Source: Lachnospiraceae bacterium UBA3386 (lineage in GTDB: Bacteria > Bacillota > Clostridia > Lachnospirales > Lachnospiraceae). From it: a DNA stretch of 6,992 bases. The translations under genes and the position numbers were made by a program. The stretch lies in assembly GCA_002358875.1 (NCBI GenBank), contig DEPS01000184.1, positions 14,412 to 21,403 on the forward strand, given 5' to 3'. Numbering within the stretch: the first letter of the stretch is position 1; the number at the start of each line of letters is the position of its first letter. The notes beneath the pieces are model-generated. The model was not told the DNA's origin. It ran no database searches and saw nothing but the letters and a program-made list of their open reading frames with translations. Positions 1 to 6,600 of the stretch are shown piece after piece.

Positions 1-1380
1 GAACCTGAACTCAAGCCTGTAAACCTTCCCGAATGTACTGGTCGCTGTAAACCGGTAGGAAGTCCCGTTTTCAGGTGAATCCACGTGATAGGTCAGGTCA
101 TCAGCATCAGGAATCGTCTCGTATTCCCCGTCCCCGCGGCGAACGGCCCATTCATAGACGAGACTGACTCCGCTTTCATTATATATCTCCACCTGGAGGT
201 CCGCACCGGATTCCTGATAATCCTCTGCATCCATATCGGAAGAACTGCCATGCCAGACATCAACCCATTCGTCCGCATAAAAATGAAATTCCGCGTCAGA
301 AGAATTCCCATCTTCATCTTCCACATGGCACTGGTACCTGTCATCGTGGACAGGTTTCTCCACGACATACTCCTCGCTGTCTGCTCCGGCAATATCTATC
401 CATTCTTCAGTTTCCGAATCGAGTTTTCTCCACTGGTAAGTCAGACCGCAGCCTTCGCTGTTTTCTGCAATGGTGCGAAGCGTGCAGGGACCGGTCCCGA
501 CACTCATCAGGTCAATATCTTTATAGGACTCCCATTCATCATTTCCTTCCGGATATACGGTCAGATAACTGTTTATCCGTACATGGAACCACAGATCTGC
601 CTGAAGGCTCCCGTCCCCTGTCCCGGTATCCACATGGCAACGGTAAGAGGCCTTTTCAGAAACATTTTCAAGACCAAGATAATTCTCACTGGATCTGCCC
701 TTTATCTCTTTTCCGGCTTCATCATACCAGGTAAAAAATAAGTCCGTGTAATAATCGTTATTCACCCAAAGTTCCTGGTAAGTATACTTTTCAAAACGAT
801 AAGTATGTTCCCTGTCTGAACAGCGTGCCTCACCTGGCCAGACAGGCAGCCAGCCAGCTTCTCTGAGGGTAAATTCAGTATACCGGATATTTCCAAACTG
901 GTCTGATACTTCACATCCAAAAACCTGCAATCCGTTGTTGTTCACTGCCGTGTAGCTGTCGGAATCCTCCGAGTCGCCGAGCGTGTTTCCGTTCTGGTCT
1001 ATCCATCTGTAGGACCAATTGTAGACGCCCTCGTAACCCTTATCTACGGCCGTAACCACCTTAAGCTCCTGACTTGCACCTTTTTCAACAGTATAGGTAT
1101 AATCCCCGGCGCTGTTGCAGGACCAATAGCCGGCAACGCGGATATTGAAAGAAGCAGACCCGCTTCTAATTCTGTCAGAAACGACGCAATAGATATAGGC
1201 ATTACGGATTCCTGAATATACAAAGGTATCAGAACTCTCCTCCTGCTTCTCATCATCCACATACCATTCATATGTCACAGGCAGGGTTGACTGAGCAACG
1301 ACGCGCAGTTCTATATTTTCACCAGGCTCAATGCTCCTATATTCACTTCCGATTCTCTGCACAAAGAAGCTGTCATCATC
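1..1380 (-). repeat. Ig-like module array 2 of gene A (six modules, last one cut by the window edge)
   Basis: Residues 741-1200 hold six modules of about 90-105 residues. Conserved Trp residues are at 779, 866, 958, 1057 and 1151, with F-strand Cys at 805, 896, 988 and 1091. The last visible module has Y-R-F in place of Y-x-C. Several modules open with an aromatic-rich V-W-P, V-Y-P or V-W-H motif, related to V-S-P in gene B. The array continues past base 1. Confidence 0.75.
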
Positions 1381-3600
1381 CTTTTCAGCAGAAAGCGTAA
1401 AGGCTGCCTCCTCAAGCGAATCCCAGCGATAGGCCTGGAAATAGTATTTTTCGTCTTTTTCAAGATAACATTCTATCGCATTCCCGTATTCACTATCATC
1501 CGGATCAATGTACTCGGGCTCAAAGCTAATAGAAGCAATGCTGTTCCTGTCTGAATCATATACCGTTCCCTGCAGGCAGAAATCGGCATTGATAAAAAAC
1601 CTGTAGACGCCGCTCTCCGAAGGTGAAAACGTGTAGAAAGTATTTTCCGAATCTTCCGAAAATACACCTTTCGCACTTCCGGGGATATCTATCTCTTCAG
1701 CACTCAGGAATGGATCCAGATTGACATAAAAATCGGCAATGGATCTATTTCCCGATATAATATCCGTAACCTCACAGTAAACATGATGATATGTCGTAAC
1801 ATTCGAAAGCGCGATGGAAGGACCGTTGTTGTCCCCTTCCATTTCCTGATCGTCACAGTACCAGGAATAGGAAAGCTCCGCTCCCTCCGTGCTTTTCCCG
1901 TTTGAATAGACGGTCGCGACAGTGAGCTCGACATCGCTTCCTCTTCCGACTTGGTACTCCCTGGAGGTATACTCCGGACCTCCATTCTCTGAAGGATATG
2001 CCCATATGTACGGATATTGTGTCCAAAGCTGGAATGTCACCGTAATTTCGTCTTCTGTTCCCTCCGCTCTGACCTTGCAAAGCACACTTACAGACGATCC
2101 TGCTTCATGAGGCTCCGCAGTAAAAGAAGAACCTGTGGCGCCCGGTACAGCGACCCACTCACTGCCGTCTTCCCCTTCAACCCATTTCTCCCACAAATAG
2201 GAAAGCTGAACCGCTTCATCATAGTACTGCGCATTTACGTTCAGCTCAAACTGATCGCCGATATAAACAGTATCCCAGATATCAATATCGTTGTCACTGT
2301 GCTCAGAACCGTTGACCTGTGCCTTTACAGTGAATGCCATTTTCTTCAGGCAAAAAGTCCGCCATACCGTCTCTTCTCCCGCCTGAATCCGGCAGGAATA
2401 ATACCTGTCGGGTCCATCCGGCCAGGAAGGCACAAAGGTGCAGCTGTCAGATGTCTCACCCTCTAAAAGCTGTTTTCCCTCATCATATTCTGCGCCAACA
2501 TACCACTGATAGGAGATCTCGTCCTTAGACTGAGCCTTCACGGACAGCGTCACCCCGTCTCCCGGAACAACATTTATATCCTGATATTCATTTCCTTCGA
2601 CTTTAAGGATAATCTTTCTCAGATGCACAGAGAAGGAAGCCGGATTAAAAATATATTCATGCGCGCGAAGATAACAGGTCTTTCCAGGCTCGCATTTATA
2701 GATAATCTTAAAATTACTCCCGTCTCCGCTGTCATCATCAGTAGTGATTATTCTATAAGAAGTCCCTTCTTCGATGGTGTTTTCTTCTTCAAACAATTCG
2801 GCATAAGTGTCCGTATTCGATTCGGAATACACGCAAAATTCAACTTCTTCTTCTGAATCGTTTGTGAATTTGAAGAAAGCGTAGGGATGTTCTCCCTCTG
2901 AATCCGTCGTCTGCACCTCGATGGAGTCGCCGTCATGAAGCTCCTGGGCAGTGTCGAACTCATTTTCATGCTCCTCAGCACTGTTTCTTCCTGCTTCAAA
3001 GTCTTCTTCCGACTTCTGCTTCTCTCCCGTCACGGTCTCTCCGCCCTTTTCAGGCACAGGGGACAGATCTGTTCCGTCACTGTTTCCTCCAGTCTGAGAA
3101 TCCTGTCCTCCACCGGTATTTTCATCGACTACACCCGGGATGGTCTCGTTTTGATTCTCTTCCTCTTCATCATTTTCCTGAATGAGGTCAGTATTTCCGG
3201 TTTCGGAATCATTGGCGGCACTCCCGTCATAGGCCGCTTCTTCCTCAGAAATCCCCGCATCGGATTTAGGGCCGTCAGACTCTTCCGTAACTCCCTGCGC
3301 GGATTCGGAATCGTCATCCTCCGCGATACTGTCAGCGCCTGTCTGGCTGTCTGTCTCCTCATAGCCCTCTTCTGCAAAACCCGACGGACTTCCGTCGTCC
3401 AGTTCAATGGCTTCCTGATCGCCATATGAGCCTGTACCATCCTGTTCGTTGTCTGTGGGAGAAGGATCTTCTGCAAGATCTTCTTCGACAATCACACCGT
3501 CATTTTCCGCAGCGAAAACAGTCATGCTGCCTGCGGGCACGCATGCGGAAAATGACAGGATGGCCGACAGCAGTATTGCCATCACCTTTTGTCGTTTCAT
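1..3600 (-). CDS. Large exported multi-domain Ig-like/PPC surface protein (gene A), 3' end outside window
   Basis: All 1200 codons from the ATG at 3600 to base 1 are open, with no stop or frameshift, so the C-terminus lies outside the window. The start is fixed by an AGGAGG site six bases upstream; the Met at codon 7 has no such site. Order: signal peptide (1-30), acidic spacer (41-180, 45 Asp/Glu and one Lys), PPC-like beta domain (about 214-330), three Ig-like modules (331-628; Trp366/Cys403, Trp470/Cys508, Trp580/Cys609), a second PPC-like domain (about 636-740), and at least six more Ig-like modules (Trp779/Cys805, Trp866/Cys896, Trp958/Cys988, Trp1057/Cys1091, Trp1151 and others). Modules carry Y-x-C-x-V-x-D before a final beta strand. 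No enzyme motif is visible. The family pattern suggests an extracellular stalk or binding protein; ligand and anchoring are unknown. It follows gene B in the same direction after 99 bases and shares its Ig module type. Confidence 0.95.
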   Translation of the reverse strand, partial: MKRQKVMAILLSAILSFSACVPAGSMTVFAAENDGVIVEEDLAEDPSPTDNEQDGTGSYGDQEAIELDDGSPSGFAEEGYEETDSQTGADSIAEDDDSESAQGVTEESDGPKSDAGISEEEAAYDGSAANDSETGNTDLIQENDEEEENQNETIPGVVDENTGGGQDSQTGGNSDGTDLSPVPEKGGETVTGEKQKSEEDFEAGRNSAEEHENEFDTAQELHDGDSIEVQTTDSEGEHPYAFFKFTNDSEEEVEFCVYSESNTDTYAELFEEENTIEEGTSYRIITTDDDSGDGSNFKIIYKCEPGKTCYLRAHEYIFNPASFSVHLRKIILKVEGNEYQDINVVPGDGVTLSVKAQSKDEISYQWYVGAEYDEGKQLLEGETSDSCTFVPSWPDGPDRYYSCRIQAGEETVWRTFCLKKMAFTVKAQVNGSEHSDNDIDIWDTVYIGDQFELNVNAQYYDEAVQLSYLWEKWVEGEDGSEWVAVPGATGSSFTAEPHEAGSSVSVLCKVRAEGTEDEITVTFQLWTQYPYIWAYPSENGGPEYTSREYQVGRGSDVELTVATVYSNGKSTEGAELSYSWYCDDQEMEGDNNGPSIALSNVTTYHHVYCEVTDIISGNRSIADFYVNLDPFLSAEEIDIPGSAKGVFSEDSENTFYTFSPSESGVYRFFINADFCLQGTVYDSDRNSIASISFEPEYIDPDDSEYGNAIECYLEKDEKYYFQAYRWDSLEEAAFTLSAEKDDDSFFVQRIGSEYRSIEPGENIELRVVAQSTLPVTYEWYVDDEKQEESSDTFVYSGIRNAYIYCVVSDRIRSGSASFNIRVAGYWSCNSAGDYTYTVEKGASQELKVVTAVDKGYEGVYNWSYRWIDQNGNTLGDSEDSDSYTAVNNNGLQVFGCEVSDQFGNIRYTEFTLREAGWLPVWPGEARCSDREHTYRFEKYTYQELWVNNDYYTDLFFTWYDEAGKEIKGRSSENYLGLENVSEKASYRCHVDTGTGDGSLQADLWFHVRINSYLTVYPEGNDEWESYKDIDLMSVGTGPCTLRTIAENSEGCGLTYQWRKLDSETEEWIDIAGADSEEYVVEKPVHDDRYQCHVEDEDGNSSDAEFHFYADEWVDVWHGSSSDMDAEDYQESGADLQVEIYNESGVSLVYEWAVRRGDGEYETIPDADDLTYHVDSPENGTSYRFTATSTFGKVYRLEFRF
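1381..1695 (-). other. PPC-like beta domain 2 of gene A (residues about 636-740), inserted between Ig arrays
   Basis: The segment lacks the Trp/Cys Ig pattern and instead reads N-T-F-Y-T-F-S-P-S-E-S-G-V-Y-R-F, then G-T-V-Y-D-S-D-R-N-S-I-A-S, then an E-K-D-E-K-Y-Y-F-Q-A-Y strand and a closing A-A-F-T-L-S-A strand. This is the usual PPC-type order (Y-x-F strand, Gly-x-Tyr-x-F strand, D-s-d-x-n hairpin, Y-Y-x-x-A strand). It is a second, diverged copy of the N-terminal domain type. Cys674 and Cys711 may pair. Confidence 0.65.
1717..2610 (-). repeat. Ig-like module array 1 of gene A (three modules)
   Basis: Residues 331-628 form three modules of about 95-105 residues. Each has an L-x-V-x-A type early strand, a Y-x-W strand (Trp366, Trp470, Trp580) and a late strand with a single Cys (403, 508, 609), followed by a strand ending the module. 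The modules are diverged in sequence, so this is an old protein-level repeat rather than a DNA repeat. Confidence 0.75.
2611..2961 (-). other. PPC-like beta domain 1 of gene A (residues about 214-330)
   Basis: The order of strands resembles bacterial pre-peptidase C-terminal (PPC) domains: F-D-T-A-Q-E entry, a Y-A-F-F-K-F-T strand, an E-V-E-F-C-V-Y strand, a T-Y-A-E-L-F-E-E-E strand, a D-D-D-S-G-D-G loop, a C-Y-L-R-A strand and a closing S-F-S-V-H-L strand. PPC domains are usually secreted, non-catalytic binding or folding modules. Three cysteines (256, 303, 309) could form a disulfide. The assignment is from pattern only; a profile search would settle it. Confidence 0.65.
3061..3480 (-). other. 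Acidic low-complexity spacer of gene A (residues 41-180)
   Basis: Counting residues 41-180 gives 45 Asp/Glu, one Lys and no Arg, with many Ser, Thr, Gly and Asn and no regular repeat unit. The stretch is probably disordered and places the folded modules away from the N-terminus. Such spacers are common just after signal peptides in clostridial surface proteins. A role in calcium or cation binding is possible but nothing here shows it. Confidence 0.85.
3499..3556. repeat. Perfect 13-bp inverted repeat with 32-bp loop in the signal-peptide region of gene A
   Basis: Bases 3499-3511 (gtcattttccgca) are the exact reverse complement of 3544-3556. The 32-bp loop contains a smaller nested hairpin (3523-3531 with 3536-3545, one bulge). 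The repeat spans codons 15-34 of gene A, covering the end of the hydrophobic core and the predicted cleavage sites. The mRNA could fold into a strong stem 45-102 bases after the start. The sequence match is certain; any function is inference. Confidence 0.9.
3511..3600 (-). other. Signal-peptide coding region of gene A
   Basis: Residues 1-30 have a basic start (MKRQK), a hydrophobic core (VMAILLSAILSFSA) and a polar stretch ending V-F-A, followed by A-E-N-D. A type I signal peptidase cut after Ala30 fits the common clostridial T-V-F-A-A-E pattern. Cys20, preceded by F-S-A, also satisfies a relaxed lipobox, so lipid anchoring at Cys20 is an alternative. Export is well supported; the cleavage type is not settled. 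Confidence 0.88.
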
Positions 3601-3699
3601 TTCATTCCTCCTTTTGACTACCGTACTACTTTGCTGTTTAATGACCTGTTAATTCAGCTTCTTCACAAGGCTTTCAGCTATTTGTCAGTTCCCGCACAA
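3601..3699. other. Intergenic gap between gene B stop and gene A start
   Basis: The 99 bases hold the ribosome-binding site of gene A and, on the minus strand, a short AGCTGAA direct repeat. No GC-rich stem followed by a T run is present, so no intrinsic terminator is seen after gene B. No good -35/-10 pair was found. This favours, but does not prove, read-through from gene B into gene A. Confidence 0.7.
3607..3615 (-). promoter_or_regulatory. Ribosome-binding site of gene A
   Basis: On the minus strand the bases read AAAAGGAGG, followed by AATGAA and then the ATG at 3600. A near-perfect Shine-Dalgarno sequence at six-base spacing supports this start over the in-frame Met at codon 7. Confidence 0.92.
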
Positions 3700-6600
3700 T
3701 CACTTCACCGTGACAGTGATCGTAAATGCGTTAGACCCCTTCAGATAGCTGCCCTTCGCAATTGCGGAAGCTTTGACAGTGAGAGTATAGACTCCCTTCT
3801 TTATCCCCTTCACCACTGTAATCTTTCCGCTCTTTTTATTGACGGTAAACAGCTTTTTATACTGTTTGGCAGACAGTTTTTTCTTACCGGACTTGACCCC
3901 GCTTAACGAATAAGTGATCTTTGCTTTGCTGTTTACGGTGATCCTGGGACTGAAGGTCTGAGATTTCTTTTTAAGGGCAGACAGCTTCAGCGTTTTCTTC
4001 TGATCCTTTTTATTGATCTTGAAGGTAGGTTTTATCTTCGCGACTTTAATGGTAACGACCTTTTTCGCTCCGTTATAGTTTGCACTGGCTGATGCGGTAA
4101 TAGTGATCTTTGCACTGCCCGCTCCCTTGATCGTCACTTTACCAGTTTTATTTACCGTTGCAATCTTCCCGTTGGAGGAGCTGTATTTAAGAGCCGTCCT
4201 GGCCGAAGCTTTCAAAAAGAAAGCCTTGTTTCCGAATTTCTTTTTATATACAGAAGCCGGCCCGGTAATTGCCTGATCTGCTTTTGAGATCGTGAAGGTC
4301 CTGGTCACTGTTCCGGTATAGCTTCCCTTTCCGGTGACGGTTACTTCCGCCTGCCCGGCATTGATGTTGGACTTATAGGCGACCGAGTAATCTGCGCCTG
4401 ATTTAAGCAGCGTCCCGCCACGTTTTACGGTAACGGCAGGGCTCTTTGCATTACCGTCATAGGTATATGAAGCGGCCGCAAGCGTGACCCAATCCGTTGT
4501 AATTACTGCCGGAGCGACCGTGACTGTGATCGTCTTTGGCTGTGCCTGGGCGTACTGCTCTGTCGCGGCAGCCGTGATGGTGATCTTTGCTGTCCCGGCT
4601 TTCTTTACTGTGACATTGCCGGAACTGTCAACGTCAGCGACCAAAGGATCGCTGCTGACGAAGCTCAGTGTTCCCTGTGCTCCTGTGACGGTGATCTTTC
4701 CGTCGTTCGGGTAGGTAAGAGAAAGGTCTGAAGCATTGATCGTCTGTGCTGCCTTCGCAATTGTTACAGTGACTGTCTTTGAAGCCGCTTCATAGAAATC
4801 CGTTTCGGCAGCTGTGATAGTGATCTTTACCGTTCCCGCTTTCTTTGCGGTCACGTTACCCTGACCATCCACATCAGCAACAGAAGGATCGCTGCTGACG
4901 AAGCTCAGTGTTCCCTGTGCTCCTGTGACGTTGATCTTTCCGCCGTTCGGGTAGGTAAGGGAAAGGTCTGAGGCATTGATCGTCTGCCTTGCCTTTAATA
5001 CTGTTACAGACGCCTGCTTTGTCGCGGCTTTATAATAATCAGTTTCTGCTGCCGTGATGGTAATGACAGCCGTGCCCGGTGCCTTTGAGGTTATATTGCC
5101 TTCTCCGTCTACTTCTGCAACAGACAGATCGGCACAGACAAAGCTAAGCGCTCCGGGTTCTCCCTTTGCGACCGAGGCCTTTGCTGCGAGCTTTCCGCCT
5201 GCGGGATAAACGAGAGAAAGATCTGTTTTCTCAATGGTCTGCGTTCCTTTTTCAATGTTCACCCAGACAGAAGCAGATGCTTTTCCGCAGCTTTGAGTCT
5301 GCGCGGCAGTGATCGTAATCATCGCTGCGCCGGGTTTTACCGCTGTGACATTGCCGTCACTGTCCACTTCAGCGATACCTGAATCACTGCTTGCAAAGCT
5401 CAGCGCTCCGGTAACGCCGGCACTTTGCGCTGCATGAACGGCTGCACTGAGCTTTGCGGTCTCGGGATAGGCAAGGGTAAGTCCCTGTGCTTCAATGACC
5501 TGCTCAATACTCGCGATCTTGAATTTACGTCTTATCGTTCCCCTGTAATTTCCTTTAAATACCACGACGGCCTCAGCCGCGTTCCCCGCAGCTATATTAT
5601 TTTCATAGGAAACATCAAAGGATCCATCAAGTGGAGAACAAGAGGCATGGGCGTTTTTATCCTTCCAATCCAGCCATACCAGGGGTTTCTGTTCACTTCC
5701 GTTGTAGGTGCAGTCATTGACGTTGACTATAACTTCTTTTTCTGTGAGCTCCGCGGGAGCAATGCTGAACCTCTTTACTACCCTTCCTTTATAGCCGGGC
5801 TCTTTTCCGGTGACCGCCACCTTCGCTGTGTTTTTTCCTGCATCTGTATTATCGATATATTCAACTGTATAATCTGTTTCAGTCGCAATAGCAGTGCCAT
5901 TGTATTTTACGGTTACAGCCGGCTCCTTCGCCACTCCGTCATAAACATACCCGCCTTCGGGAAGAGACATTTCAATCTCCACTCCTGCCGCGGGATCCTC
6001 GCTCCCCTCTGCGGAAAGGCTGACTGCCTCCGGAGCTGCTACAGCGACGTTGAAGGAGACTTCGACCGTCTTTGAATCATACTTGTCTGTCACATCGCAC
6101 TGGTATCTGCCGTTCTCTGTTACATTGGAAATTGTACATGAATTTCCTTCTGCCCCGTCGATCAGTTCCTTCTGCGTCTGAGCACCCTCGCCCATTATCC
6201 TGTACCACTTGTACAGAATCGTGCCGCTTCCGGCGGAAGCTGACGCATTGACCTGCAGCTGGGCGTCTTCTCCGCTGACTGCCTCGACATAGTCCTTCTG
6301 GGCTGATGCCGTCAGATTATTCTCGATACTTACTACAAAATCCAGAGACTTTGTCCTGCCGCTTTTATTTGTAACCGAGCAGCGATAGAGACCTGATTTC
6401 TCAGGTCTGTATTCCGCTGTATTTCCAACCTGGGTTTGCGTATCGCCGACGATCTTCTTCCATACAAAAGAAGGAGCATCATCCTCTGTGTCGGATGCAT
6501 TCACTTTAAGAGAACGGGAAGTCCCGTTTTCGATCTTTTCTGCGCTGAGCGTAACAGAAACAGTTGTTCTGTTTACGGTATCTCCCTCCTCCGGAAGGAC

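Larger units (their letters stand above)
4513..5508 (-). repeat. Four tandem BIG2-type Ig modules of gene B
   Basis: Each unit reads L-x-L-x-Y-P near its start, then L-S-F-x-S-S-D-x-x-V-A-x-V-D-x-x-G-N-V-T-x-x-x-A-G-T-x-x-I-T-I-T-A-A in variable form. This is the BIG2 pattern of bacterial surface proteins such as intimin-type adhesins. Spacing between equivalent residues is 87, 85 and 80 residues. The last two units are nearly identical and carry the DNA-level repeat. Confidence 0.85.

Noticed and set aside
85..741. Plus-strand open frame of 218 codons
   Set aside because: It is antisense to the fully open gene A frame, has no ribosome-binding site or recognisable domain, and its composition fits a shadow of the minus-strand codons.
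2935..3429. Plus-strand frame of 164 codons with hydrophobic stretches resembling membrane segments
   Set aside because: The hydrophobic residues come from reading the acidic Asp/Glu codons of gene A's spacer on the other strand (gtc, ttc, atc, ctc). This is a known artefact, not a membrane protein.
3623..3652. Possible promoter for gene A (TTAACA, then GTAGTA or TAGTAC)
   Set aside because: The -10 match is poor and the transcript would begin inside the ribosome-binding site.
3653..3699. Possible terminator after gene B
   Set aside because: Only a short AGCTGAA direct repeat is present; there is no stable stem followed by a T run on the minus strand.
4513..5508. CRISPR-like repeat array
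   Set aside because: The repeats are 80-87-codon protein modules within an open frame, not short identical repeats with unique spacers.
5425..6075. Plus-strand frame of 216 codons
   Set aside because: It is antisense to the YDG and BIG2 modules of gene B, which are clearly coding; there is no supporting start signal.
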